NCBI GenBank assembly: GCA_029861535.1 | Contig: JAOTZC010000001.1 | Location: 170,792 to 234,791, forward strand | Length of the DNA: 64,000 nt | Direction: 5' to 3' | Source: Gammaproteobacteria bacterium | GTDB lineage: Bacteria; Pseudomonadota; Gammaproteobacteria; Steroidobacterales; Woeseiaceae | Shown here: in pieces, positions 18,267 through 25,949 of the stretch | Layout of the letters: every line of letters begins with the position of its first letter | Numbering within the stretch: position 1 is the stretch's first letter | The notes under the pieces: model-generated | Seen by the model: only the letters and a program-made list of their open reading frames with translations | The model's database searches: none | Told to the model about the DNA's origin: nothing | Made by a program: the position numbers and the translations under genes

Positions 18267-19198
18267 GCAGCTTCCTCGCCATCGCCTTGATTATTCTGGA
18301 CTAGCCGCATAAACAGCTCTTCGAGTCGATTTGCTTTGTTCCTGAGACTGACAACATCGATGTGACGCTCGCTCAGCTGCTGAAATAGTTCGTTGAGGGT
18401 ATGTCCGGGGCCGATCGCGACTTCGAGTTCGCAGTCTGGCAGCACGCGGGTTTCGAATCCGTCCAGTGTTGGCGCCTGTTCGAGCGCTTGCGACAGACTC
18501 AAAACAAACACTTCACGCTGAAGTTTGCGCAGTACCGTGCTCATACGCGCATCTTCGATGATTGTACCGTCGTCGATAATCGCGACGTGCCGACACAGCG
18601 ATTCGGCTTCCTCGAGATAGTGCGTCGTTAGGATAATCGTCGTGCCGGCGTTGTTGATTTCAGTCAGGAAATTCCACATTGATCGGCGAATCTCTATATC
18701 GACACCGGCTGTTGGTTCATCGAGCATCAATAATCTCGGCTCGTGTACCAGCGCGCGAGCAATCATCAAGCGACGCTTCATACCGCCGGATAGGCTCCGC
18801 GCAACGTCCTTGCGCCGGTCCCATAAGCGCAACGCACGCAAATATTTTTCAGTACGTTCGTGGGCGAGTTTGCGGCCGAGACCATAATATCCGGCCTGAT
18901 TCATGACGATGTCCTGGACGCCTTCCCACAGGTTCAGATTGATTTCCTGCGGCACAAGTCCGATACAGATTTTCGCGGCTTCTATGTCGCGGTCGATATT
19001 GTGACCAAAGATCTCGACCTCACCCGACGACTTGTTTACAAGCGACGTTACAATACCGATCGCCGTCGTCTTGCCGGCGCCATTCGGGCCAAGCAACGCA
19101 TAAAAATCGCCGGCGTCGACCGAAAGGTCGATTCCCTTCAGGGCCTGGTTACCGTTCGCGTACGTCTTCGTCAGGTTTCTTATTGACAGTGCTTTCAT
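18263..19198 (-). CDS. yadG: ABC transporter ATP-binding protein (YadG-like)
   Basis: A 311-residue ATPase subunit. MKALSIRNLTKTYANGNQALKG is the normal N-terminus; an upstream open frame adds an unrelated basic stretch and was not used. Walker A is LLGPNGAGKTT, the Q-loop lies in IGLVPQEINLNLWEGV, the ABC signature is SLSGGMKRRLMIARAL, and Walker B is LLMLDEPTAGVD followed by the H-loop in ILTTHYLEEAE. The C-terminal 80 residues are the extra domain of the YadG/NodI-type ATPases. The first 50 bases overlap, in another frame, the end of the unknown gene upstream on the same strand. Confidence 0.92.
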   Translation of the reverse strand: MKALSIRNLTKTYANGNQALKGIDLSVDAGDFYALLGPNGAGKTTAIGIVTSLVNKSSGEVEIFGHNIDRDIEAAKICIGLVPQEINLNLWEGVQDIVMNQAGYYGLGRKLAHERTEKYLRALRLWDRRKDVARSLSGGMKRRLMIARALVHEPRLLMLDEPTAGVDIEIRRSMWNFLTEINNAGTTIILTTHYLEEAESLCRHVAIIDDGTIIEDARMSTVLRKLQREVFVLSLSQALEQAPTLDGFETRVLPDCELEVAIGPGHTLNELFQQLSERHIDVVSLRNKANRLEELFMRLVQNNQGDGEEAA

Positions 19199-19901
19199 CT
19201 GACGGCGTATTGTAACCACGTGCCTTCGATTTCGACACACTTGTCTGGTCGGCAACGCTTTGCGCCAGCATCGGCATCGAACACGCGGCAGCTGGCAAGC
19301 GACGATAATGATCGTCGTGACTCTTAGTCAACATCGACTGCAACGCGCTGAGTCGGGCGGCGCGACGCACAGGCTTTTCCTCGCTGGTTCCTGCGGCAAG
19401 TAATCTCCGCCAGAAGCCTACGTTGTCCGGCATTCGAAAAGACAGCAGCCCACTCTCGGTAGCGGCGTGGTAAAACAAATCAACTAAGGTGCTCTCCGCC
19501 AAGCGTTCGCACCAACCGAGTGACGCGCCGCTGACCACGCGCGCAGCATACGGGCGTCTTTTCGCCAACTGCCAAAGGAAACCCAGTGCGGCCGATACCA
19601 ATCTTGCCTCGGCATCATTCGGCTTATCTAGCACACTGATCAGATCTTCGTGTGCGCGTCCTTCGAACAACCGGTGCCAGCGCTTGTGCTCGTGTTCAGC
19701 GAGCGAAAAGATCAGGAATGGGCTCCTAGCGAGCCGCTGTGATCCGTCTGGTGTCAACTGCAAAAAGGATTCCGCGAGCCCCTCAGACAGCTGATCCAAC
19801 GCCGCAACCGGCCGGTCTGCATGCGTGACGTAGTCAAGAAAGGCGCGATTGAGGGAGTGGACGTCGTCCAGATCGGCCGGGTCAGGCGGCTGAAAATCCA
19901 T
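19149..19901 (-). CDS. Hypothetical protein, function not recognised
   Basis: I do not recognise this 250-residue protein. It looks mostly alpha-helical, rich in Ala, Leu and Arg, with a motif-like stretch ARSPFLIFSLAEHEHKRWHRLF and a central LGFLWQLAKRRPYAARVVSG. There is no signal peptide or membrane segment. The C-terminal 30 residues are Lys/Asp/Ser-rich and overlap the beginning of the ABC ATPase gene by 50 bases, so the tail may be dispensable. A good AGGAG seven bases before the ATG supports translation. Position suggests co-transcription with the yadGH-type exporter. Confidence 0.7.
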   Translation of the reverse strand: MDFQPPDPADLDDVHSLNRAFLDYVTHADRPVAALDQLSEGLAESFLQLTPDGSQRLARSPFLIFSLAEHEHKRWHRLFEGRAHEDLISVLDKPNDAEARLVSAALGFLWQLAKRRPYAARVVSGASLGWCERLAESTLVDLFYHAATESGLLSFRMPDNVGFWRRLLAAGTSEEKPVRRAARLSALQSMLTKSHDDHYRRLPAAACSMPMLAQSVADQTSVSKSKARGYNTPSDESTVNKKPDEDVRER

Positions 19902-19952
19902 GCATGGCTCCTGGTGGTGCGAATCTCGGTAGATTCCGTAGTAACTAGATAT

Positions 19953-19981
19953 TTGCTAATAATCCCATTTATAGATAATAC
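19953..19981 (+). promoter_or_regulatory. Sigma-70-type promoter of the FlhC-like gene
   Basis: TTGCTA (19953-19958) and TAATAC (19976-19981) are 17 bases apart in a markedly AT-rich stretch. The leader to the ATG at 20032 would be about 44 bases and contains AAGGAG just before the start codon. Confidence 0.45.
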
Positions 19982-20031
19982 TAGTCGATGTTTAGCTATA
20001 TATGGTTTATTTCTAGCACAAGGAGAAATAA

Positions 20032-20625
20032 ATGCGTCTGACGGACGATCGCTATGCCGGCGAGCGCAGCCAATTCGAGCTAGCGCTCAGGATGATCGGG
20101 CATGAGGCGCGAACTCGGACCATTCGCGACTGTACCGGGCTGTCGGACGATCGGATCCGCAAGCTCTACTGCACCTATTTCAAGAACACCGGCCAGACTG
20201 GCGTGCGGCGGCGGCGCGGCAAGTCACCTCGCCAAATCACTCGCTTCGTCAAAAACCCGGAGCATCAGCTGCAGGCGACCACGCTAGTCGCGCTGTATTG
20301 CGCCGGCCTGTTGCTGCGGGTCGAGAAAGACAATAGCGTGCATTGTTGTTGGCCACGCCCCGATGTCGAGTTCGGTCATCGAGTGTGTCGGGCCTTCGAA
20401 AATTACCTGCTGTTGCATGACGAACCACTGTTGAATTTCGAATGGGCCTGGAATTTGCTGCACAGCATTTCCTGGAACGACGAATTGTATTTGGCAGTCT
20501 GTCGCAGCTGCCGCGCGCGTTATGTACAGGACGCCTATGCGCTTGACCTGAAAACCTGCCCGGCCTGTGAAATCGAGGCACATCAGAAACGACGGCCCGG
20601 TGTGCGAACGTTTTCTACAAACTGA
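20032..20625 (+). CDS. FlhC-family transcriptional regulator, orphan
   Basis: A 197-residue protein resembling FlhC, the DNA-binding half of the FlhDC flagellar master activator. The length, the helical N-terminus (ELALRMIGHEARTRTIRDCTG, DDRIRKLYCTYFK) and the C-terminal zinc site (CRSC, 15 residues, CPAC, about residues 162-184) correspond to E. coli FlhC with its four zinc cysteines. A basic insert RRRRGKSPRQITRF sits in the middle. No flhD or flagellar gene is in the window, so it may act alone or with a distant partner and on non-flagellar targets. AAGGAG precedes the ATG and a plausible promoter lies upstream. The assignment rests on architecture more than on long identity. Confidence 0.7.
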   Translation: MRLTDDRYAGERSQFELALRMIGHEARTRTIRDCTGLSDDRIRKLYCTYFKNTGQTGVRRRRGKSPRQITRFVKNPEHQLQATTLVALYCAGLLLRVEKDNSVHCCWPRPDVEFGHRVCRAFENYLLLHDEPLLNFEWAWNLLHSISWNDELYLAVCRSCRARYVQDAYALDLKTCPACEIEAHQKRRPGVRTFSTN

Positions 20626-20677
20626 ATGATCCTGATGCTCGCTGTTGCGCTACACTTCGGCCCGCACAGGAGCACAC

Positions 20678-21568
20678 ATGGAGAATCACAATGTCTTCGC
20701 CGGCGCGTTTGTCGATCGTAACGGCGAACGACGCAAGGACCCGGACTGGATCAAGGATGCGAGCCAGAGTGACGGCAGTCGCTTTGTTCCGATCTGGGGT
20801 GAGCAGTGTCTCGTCGGCGGCGATCCGCCGCACATGGTCATGCTTGAGCGTCGCCAGATTGAGCCTTTCGTCCGCGACCCGGACGAGCTGATTTTTCTCG
20901 GCCTGTTTCATGATCGGCCGGCATTTGCTTTCGCTATTGATGGCAATGTCGAAGCGCCGTTGAGCGAGCTCGGTGAGTTTCACGATCTGAGATTTCTGGG
21001 TACGGTGCTGGCGCCTGACGAAGCAAATCTCGCCGCCCATGCCCGCGCTCTGGTTATCTGGCATCGTACGCAGACTTATTGTGGAATCTGCGGATCGGCT
21101 GCGCGACCGGAAGCGGGCGGCAATTCACGTCAGTGCGCGAACGCGGACTGTGGGCACATTCTTTTTCCACGCGTCGACCCAGCGATCATCGTATTGGTTG
21201 CAAACGGAGAACGTTGCCTACTCGGCCGTCAACCGGGCTGGCCGGAGGGCCGCTATTCAACCGTCGCCGGTTTCGTTGAACCGGGCGAGAGCCTCGAAGA
21301 TGCCGTTCGTCGAGAAGTCTTTGAAGAAACCAACGTGCACGTGGGTAAGGTAACGTATCACAGCTCGCAACCGTGGCCGTTTCCATCGTCGATCATGCTC
21401 GGCTTTGTTGCTGAAGCAACATCCGACGGCATTGTCCTCAACGACGGCGAGCTCGAAGATGCCAGGTGGTTTACACGTAAAGAGCTGCGCTCAGGATTTC
21501 CAAAACTTCCGTTTCGGGTGTCTATCGCTCGACGACTTGTCGAACACTGGATCGAAAATCAAAATTAA
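20678..21568 (+). CDS. nudC: NAD+ diphosphatase (NudC)
   Basis: A Nudix hydrolase that splits NAD(H) to NMN(H) and AMP and, in E. coli, removes NAD caps from RNA. The ATG at 20678 follows AGGAG, giving 296 residues. A zinc ribbon (CGICGSAARPEAGGNSRQC, then CGHILFPRVDPAIIVLV) precedes the Nudix box GFVEPGESLEDAVRREVFEE. SQPWPFPSSIMLGF is the NudC-specific motif that separates it from other Nudix enzymes (SQPWPFPxS). All metal-binding Glu residues of the box are present. The TANGO2-like gene follows after 24 bases. Confidence 0.94.
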   Translation: MENHNVFAGAFVDRNGERRKDPDWIKDASQSDGSRFVPIWGEQCLVGGDPPHMVMLERRQIEPFVRDPDELIFLGLFHDRPAFAFAIDGNVEAPLSELGEFHDLRFLGTVLAPDEANLAAHARALVIWHRTQTYCGICGSAARPEAGGNSRQCANADCGHILFPRVDPAIIVLVANGERCLLGRQPGWPEGRYSTVAGFVEPGESLEDAVRREVFEETNVHVGKVTYHSSQPWPFPSSIMLGFVAEATSDGIVLNDGELEDARWFTRKELRSGFPKLPFRVSIARRLVEHWIENQN

Positions 21569-21592
21569 TATGAACATTCGGAGTGCCAAGCC

Positions 21593-22360
21593 ATTTGTCT
21601 CGTCGTAATCGCGCATCAGGTTGACCACGCCTATCCGTTCGTCGTCGCGGGTAATCGCGATGAGTTTCATGCGCGCCCGACCCAGGATGCGCACTGGTGG
21701 CCGGACAATCCTGACGTGCTTGGAGGTCGCGACCTGCAGGCCGGCGGCACGTGGCTTGCTCTGCATCGCAATGGCCGCTTTGCAACCGTCACCAATTTTC
21801 GGGATGCACAACGGCCGACCGGACATCTGGCATCCCGTGGCCATCTGGTTACCGACTTTTTGGATGGCGATGCGTCGCCATTGGACTTCATCGCTGGTAT
21901 TGACGGTAAACGCTACGGCGGTTTCAACCTACTCGTCGCGGACGACAAAAAACTCGCCTACCTGTCCAATCGCAATGGTGAGATCCGGGAATTGCCGCCG
22001 GGTATCTACGGCGTTGCCAATGCGGCGCTCGATACACCCTGGCCAAAGGTCGAACGCAGCAAGGCAGCCCTTGTTGCATTACTCACGACTGACGCGATCA
22101 ACGAAACGAATCTGCTTCGGCTACTCGACGATCGCCAAAAATCACGAGTCGACGAGGTCGAGGCCGACAACCTGCCATTCGACAAAGCGCATGCGTTGAC
22201 GGCACCGTTCATCGTACTACCGGACTATGGTACGCGTTGTTCCACGATAGTCGTTCGCGATGCGTCGGGATCTGTTCGCATGACCGAGAAACGCTTTGCG
22301 GCGACCGGTGAGTCTGTAGGTCAATCTGACTTTCAGTTTTCTGTCGCCAATTTTTCCTAA
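21593..22360 (+). CDS. TANGO2/NRDE family protein with apparent ATT start
   Basis: A member of the NRDE (TANGO2) family, about 255 residues. The family normally opens with Met-Cys-Leu and carries an Asn-Arg-Asp-Glu motif near residue 22. Here both appear in one frame: CLVVIAHQVDHAYPFVVAGNRDEFHARP. Between the nudC stop in this frame (21566-21568) and the Cys codon there is no ATG, GTG or TTG; the codon in the Met position is ATT at 21593, with GGAG at 21580-21583. A GTG at 21716 would start after the conserved N-terminus and remove the family motif, so ATT is chosen. Downstream LGGRDLQAGGTWLAL, TNFRD, YGGFNLLV and GVANAALDTPWPKV confirm the family. Proposed roles for eukaryotic TANGO2 (lipid or heme handling) are unsettled. 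Confidence 0.8.
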   Translation: MCLVVIAHQVDHAYPFVVAGNRDEFHARPTQDAHWWPDNPDVLGGRDLQAGGTWLALHRNGRFATVTNFRDAQRPTGHLASRGHLVTDFLDGDASPLDFIAGIDGKRYGGFNLLVADDKKLAYLSNRNGEIRELPPGIYGVANAALDTPWPKVERSKAALVALLTTDAINETNLLRLLDDRQKSRVDEVEADNLPFDKAHALTAPFIVLPDYGTRCSTIVVRDASGSVRMTEKRFAATGESVGQSDFQFSVANFS

Positions 22361-22371
22361 TTCTAGACCCG

Positions 22372-23052
22372 CTAAGCGCCGTAGACCGACAACAACCATT
22401 GCCGAATATCGCTGATTTCCTGCGGACAAACAGCGTGCGCCATCGGATATTCATGCCATTCGACGGTATAGCCCAGTTGTTCGAGCCGCTCTGCCGCGTG
22501 ACGGCCGCCCTGATACGGCACCATCGGATCGAACGTTCCGTGAGCCATGAAGATACGCAATGGCGTGTCGCCGGCACGTGGATTGGCGACCACCTCCGTC
22601 TCGATCCGCTCCGGCAACGGCAGATAAGTGGATAGCGCCATTAATCCGGCGAATTTGCTCGCCGAGCGTAGCGCATTGTGCAACACGACCGCGCCTCCCT
22701 GAGAAAAGCCGGCAAGGACGATGTTTTCGGTGTCGACACCGCGCGCTTGCTCGCGCGCGACCAGCGAGTCGAGTATTGCGCTGCTATCGCGAATGCCATC
22801 TTCGTCCGCAGGCCCGTCGCTGTCCAGGCTGACGATGTCGTACCACGCACGCATTTGCATGCCGCCGTTGACGGTTACTGGCCGTACCGGCGCATGTGGA
22901 AAGACGAAACGCAACGGCAATGACACGGGCAGTTTCAGCTCCGGCACGATCGGCTCGAAGTCGTGGCCATCCGCGCCGAGGCCATGCAGCCAGATAACGC
23001 TACCGACAGGGGCAGCACCGGTTTCAATTTCGACGCTCTCGGGCAGCGGCAT
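22372..23052 (-). CDS. Carboxylesterase / lysophospholipase-like alpha/beta hydrolase
   Basis: A 226-residue cytosolic alpha/beta hydrolase of the phospholipase/carboxylesterase family (EstB, YpfH, acyl-protein thioesterase relatives). SVIWLHGLGADGHDFEPIVPEL is the family N-terminus. The nucleophile Ser lies in LAGFSQGGAVVLHNAL, the Asp in AHGTFDPMVPY and the His in YPMAHAVCPQEI. The start MPLPESVEIETG is the usual one; a longer frame upstream would run through the argR promoter region and has a different composition. It is divergent from argR. Confidence 0.9.
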   Translation of the reverse strand: MPLPESVEIETGAAPVGSVIWLHGLGADGHDFEPIVPELKLPVSLPLRFVFPHAPVRPVTVNGGMQMRAWYDIVSLDSDGPADEDGIRDSSAILDSLVAREQARGVDTENIVLAGFSQGGAVVLHNALRSASKFAGLMALSTYLPLPERIETEVVANPRAGDTPLRIFMAHGTFDPMVPYQGGRHAAERLEQLGYTVEWHEYPMAHAVCPQEISDIRQWLLSVYGA

Positions 23053-23130
23053 CGGACAGGCCTCGATGAAAAGAAAGCGACGCAGTGTAGCCGACGCCAG
23101 ACCGAGCGTGCGTGTTGGTGATCTGGATGC

Positions 23131-23159
23131 TTGACGCGCTATGCGCATCCTGTTATGTT
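23131..23159 (+). promoter_or_regulatory. Sigma-70-type promoter of argR
   Basis: TTGACG (23131-23136) and TATGTT (23154-23159) are separated by exactly 17 bases, giving a transcript that would start about 20 bases before the argR ATG at 23185. Confidence 0.5.
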
Positions 23160-23178
23160 TATGCGCATATTTATGCAA
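23140..23178. promoter_or_regulatory. Candidate ArgR operator: tandem TATGCGCAT repeats
   Basis: TATGCGCAT occurs at 23140-23148, inside the promoter spacer, and again at 23160-23168, at the start of transcription; the centres are 20 bases apart. A third half-like element, TTATGCA, follows at 23172-23178. Paired operator boxes with about two helical turns between centres overlapping the argR promoter are the usual layout of ArgR autoregulation. The sequence differs from the E. coli ARG box (TGAAT/ATTCA arms), so identification as the ArgR site is inference. Confidence 0.35.
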
Positions 23179-23184
23179 AATTGA

Positions 23185-23652
23185 ATGCCAAGCCCGATGC
23201 CACATACCAATTCGGAACAATCTGAACGGCGCGCCACCATCCGCGAACTGCTGAAAAACGGCTCAGTCGAGACCCAGCAGTCTTTGGTATCCGTGCTGAA
23301 GTCACTTGGGCTTGCCGTGACTCAGTCCAGCGTCAGCCGCGACTTGCGAGACCTGGGTGCGATCAAGACGGCAGCCGGCTACGAGCTGCCGCGAAGCGGT
23401 CACGACGGCGAGGTGGAACTCGCCAGGGTCGCAACATTACTTCGCGACACTACACCGGCCGGATCGCATCTTCTCGTGATCAAGACGGCCATCGGCGCGG
23501 CCCAACGTGTCGCGCTTGCCTTTGATCGCAGCGACTGGCCGGAAATTGTTGGCAATATCGGCGGCGACGATACGGTGTTCGTTGCGACATCATCAGCAAG
23601 CGGCCAAAAACATCTGATATCAAAAATCGAGCGCGCGAAAGCCGCACGCTAA
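23185..23652 (+). CDS. argR: Arginine repressor ArgR
   Basis: A 155-residue hexameric-type arginine repressor. The winged helix-turn-helix N-terminal domain (RATIRELLKNGSVETQQSLV, then LGLAVTQSSVSRDLRDLGAIK) matches the conserved SR(R/D)xxELG region of ArgR. The C-terminal domain (PAGSHLLVIKTAIGAAQRVALAFD, EIVGNIGGDDTVFVAT) provides oligomerisation and arginine binding, including the GDDTVF motif. It is the first gene of the arginine cluster; argG begins about 30 bases later. The promoter is overlapped by TATGCGCAT repeats that may be its own operator. Confidence 0.92.
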   Translation: MPSPMPHTNSEQSERRATIRELLKNGSVETQQSLVSVLKSLGLAVTQSSVSRDLRDLGAIKTAAGYELPRSGHDGEVELARVATLLRDTTPAGSHLLVIKTAIGAAQRVALAFDRSDWPEIVGNIGGDDTVFVATSSASGQKHLISKIERAKAAR

Positions 23653-23682
23653 ACCCCATTTACTTTTTCTATGGAGCAATGC

Positions 23683-24897
23683 GTGAGCAGCGACCCATCA
23701 CCGATCATTCTTGCGTTTTCCGGCGGGCTCGATACGTCATTTTGTGTGCCGTGGCTAAAAGAAAACTATGATCGCGACGTCGTTACCGCAACGATCGATA
23801 CCGGCGGCATCGATGATGATGCGGCCGCGGCTCTGGAAGAACGCGCACTCGCTCTTGGCGCCGTCGAACACCTACTCATCGACTGCAAACAAGATTATTT
23901 CGATACTGTCATTCGTCACCTGATTGCCGGCAACGTGTTGCGCGGCAACGCGTATCCGTTGTGCGTCGGCGCCGAACGTGGGCTGCAAGCGGCACGTCTC
24001 GCACAGGTCGCAACGGATCGACATGCGACGACAGTTGCACACGGCTGCACCGCGGCCGGCAACGACCAGGTCCGTTTCGAAGTGGCGCTCAGGACTTTAA
24101 GCCCGAATCTCGAGGTCCTCGCACCGGTGCGCGACAACAGCTGGGTGCGTGAAGAACAACTCGCCTATCTCGAGAGCCGCGGCCTGCCATTGCCGTCACA
24201 GGGATCCACATACTCAATCAATCGTGGATTGTGGGGAATTACCATCGGCGGTCAGGAGACGCTGACATCGGAAACATCGATCCCGGATGATGCGTGGGTT
24301 CTGTCACCGAATGCTTTTAGTGAACCGCAGCTCGAAGCCCGGCACACGCTCGAATTCGAGCACGGAATTCCGATCGCACTCGATGATGAGCCGATGTCGG
24401 CGGTCGAATTAATCGAAGCGCTGGAAATCCTGGCTGGCCGTTACGCCATCGGCCGCGGCATACATCTCGGCGACACGGTACTGGGCACCAAAGGTCGAGT
24501 CGCGTTCGAGGCGCCAGCAGCGATAGCGCTGATCACGGCGCACCGTGAACTCGAAAAGCTCGTGCTCAGCGCACAACAAATTCGCGTCAAAGACAGCGTC
24601 GCTCAAATCTATGGCGACCTCGTTCATGAGGGCAAACAGCTCGATTTGGTTTGTGCAGATATCGAAGCAATGCTCGAGTCTTCACAAAATCGAGTCTGCG
24701 GTACTGTCACTTTCACACTGAAGCCCGGCAATCTCTTTATCAATGGCATCAGCTCGCCGTTCTCGTTACTCGCAGCGAGCAAAGGTGTGTATGGCGAAGC
24801 GGCTGGCGAATGGACGCCCGCCGATGCTCTCGGCTACGCCCGCATTTTGGCCTTGCCCGGCTCTTTGCAGACGCGAGCCGGTGGCGGCAAACCATGA
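23683..24897 (+). CDS. argG: Argininosuccinate synthase
   Basis: The enzyme adenylates citrulline and joins it to aspartate to form argininosuccinate. The ATP-binding P-loop-like motif LAFSGGLDTSFC is at the N-terminus; GNVLRGNAYPLCVGAER and HGCTAAGNDQVRFEVALR are the conserved substrate regions, and SINRGLWG lies in the middle. The sequence style (TIDTGGIDDD; about 404 residues) resembles the Bacteroidetes/Xanthomonas group of ArgG rather than the E. coli type. The GTG at 23683 has GGAG six bases before it; an ATG 12 bases earlier is possible but has no ribosome site. The stop overlaps the next ATG. Confidence 0.93.
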   Translation: MSSDPSPIILAFSGGLDTSFCVPWLKENYDRDVVTATIDTGGIDDDAAAALEERALALGAVEHLLIDCKQDYFDTVIRHLIAGNVLRGNAYPLCVGAERGLQAARLAQVATDRHATTVAHGCTAAGNDQVRFEVALRTLSPNLEVLAPVRDNSWVREEQLAYLESRGLPLPSQGSTYSINRGLWGITIGGQETLTSETSIPDDAWVLSPNAFSEPQLEARHTLEFEHGIPIALDDEPMSAVELIEALEILAGRYAIGRGIHLGDTVLGTKGRVAFEAPAAIALITAHRELEKLVLSAQQIRVKDSVAQIYGDLVHEGKQLDLVCADIEAMLESSQNRVCGTVTFTLKPGNLFINGISSPFSLLAASKGVYGEAAGEWTPADALGYARILALPGSLQTRAGGGKP

Positions 24898-25949
24898 AAT
24901 CCGTCGTTGTGGACAAGGTTGCTTCGGTCGCCCAGCACTCCGACATCGGCGGAGAACTCAGATTGTCCGGCGAGATTCCCTGCGAAGAAGGCGTGCTCGT
25001 CGCCGTACGCGTTCTGAATAATAAGAATCGTTACAACCAACTCGAGCTGACATCGGGGCGCATGGCGACCGTGAACCAGGGCGATATCGTCGTCGGGGCC
25101 CTCGGCCATCGCAAAGCGCTGCGTGGCTACTCTGGCCACCTACCAACTGAACTTGGTGTCGGCGATGCGATCCAGATTCTGAATATTGGCGGTGTGCTGG
25201 GACTATGCGATTCGGCCAATCCCGATGTCGGCCCGCCTTTCAACTGTGAAGTCCTCGGTACCGTGCTGCACTTCCCGTACCTCGGCGAGCGTATCGGCGT
25301 TCCGGCGCGTGTCGGCGCAAGCAAACTGGACGACAATGCGGCGCTGGACACGAACGACGTGCCGGTCATCGCCCTCGCCGGCACCTGCATGGACTCCGGC
25401 AAGACCGCCGCCGCGTGCGCGATCGTTAGCCGGCTACGCCATCTCGGCATTCGGGTTGCAGCTTGCAAGGCAACCGGTGTGTCACTCCGGCGCGATATTC
25501 TTGCAATGGAAGATGCTGGCGCACAGGAAACGATGATCTTTTCCGACCTTGGCATCGTCACGACAACGGCCGAAAACGGTCCGGCGCTGACGCGCGCATT
25601 ACTAACCGGCCTGGCCCGCAACAATCCGGACGTCATCGTGCTCGAGCTCGGTGATGGTCTGCTAGGCGCTTACGGCGTCGAAGCGATCCTGTCCGATGAA
25701 ATGATTCGCGCTGCGTTAACTGCCGTCGTGCTGTGCGCCAACGACCCAGTATCCGCCTGGGGCGGTGCAAAAATTCTTCGTGATCAGTTCGCAATCGAAC
25801 CATCTGTTGTCACCGGACCAGCCACCGATAACGCCGTCGGCGTCGACCAAATTGCCGCCAGGCTTGATCTGCCCGCGATCAATGCCCTAACGAATGGCGT
25901 GGCGCTTGGCGATTCGGTTGCGGCGCTGTTGCGTGAGCAGCGCACATGA
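24894..25949 (+). CDS. P-loop protein of unknown function inside the arginine operon (DUF1611-like C-terminal half)
   Basis: A 351-residue protein coupled to argG and argC by ATGA overlaps on both sides, so it belongs to the arginine operon. Residues 1 to about 155 form a beta-rich domain I do not recognise (VVVGALGHRKALRGYSGHLP, LNIGGVLGLCDSANPDVG). From about 158 follows a P-loop domain: VIALAGTCMDSGKTAAACA (Walker A at 163-171), then VAACKATGVSLRRDILAMED and VIVLELGDGLLGAYGVEAIL. The layout recalls dethiobiotin-synthase-like and DUF1611 proteins. One DUF1611 protein, DgcN, has been reported as an N-acetyltransferase for D-glutamate (recalled, not checked). The operon lacks a recognisable glutamate N-acyltransferase, so a role in acyl-group chemistry is possible but unproven. 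Start ATG at 24894. Confidence 0.7.
   Translation: MKSVVVDKVASVAQHSDIGGELRLSGEIPCEEGVLVAVRVLNNKNRYNQLELTSGRMATVNQGDIVVGALGHRKALRGYSGHLPTELGVGDAIQILNIGGVLGLCDSANPDVGPPFNCEVLGTVLHFPYLGERIGVPARVGASKLDDNAALDTNDVPVIALAGTCMDSGKTAAACAIVSRLRHLGIRVAACKATGVSLRRDILAMEDAGAQETMIFSDLGIVTTTAENGPALTRALLTGLARNNPDVIVLELGDGLLGAYGVEAILSDEMIRAALTAVVLCANDPVSAWGGAKILRDQFAIEPSVVTGPATDNAVGVDQIAARLDLPAINALTNGVALGDSVAALLREQRT

Noticed and set aside
21716..21718. GTG as the start of the TANGO2/NRDE gene
   Set aside because: It would delete the conserved Met-Cys-Leu start and the NRDE motif, which are encoded in frame just upstream.
24651..24893. Upstream extension of the P-loop gene in the arginine operon
   Set aside because: The extension lies entirely in argG in another frame; the ATG overlapping the argG stop gives the normal coupled start.
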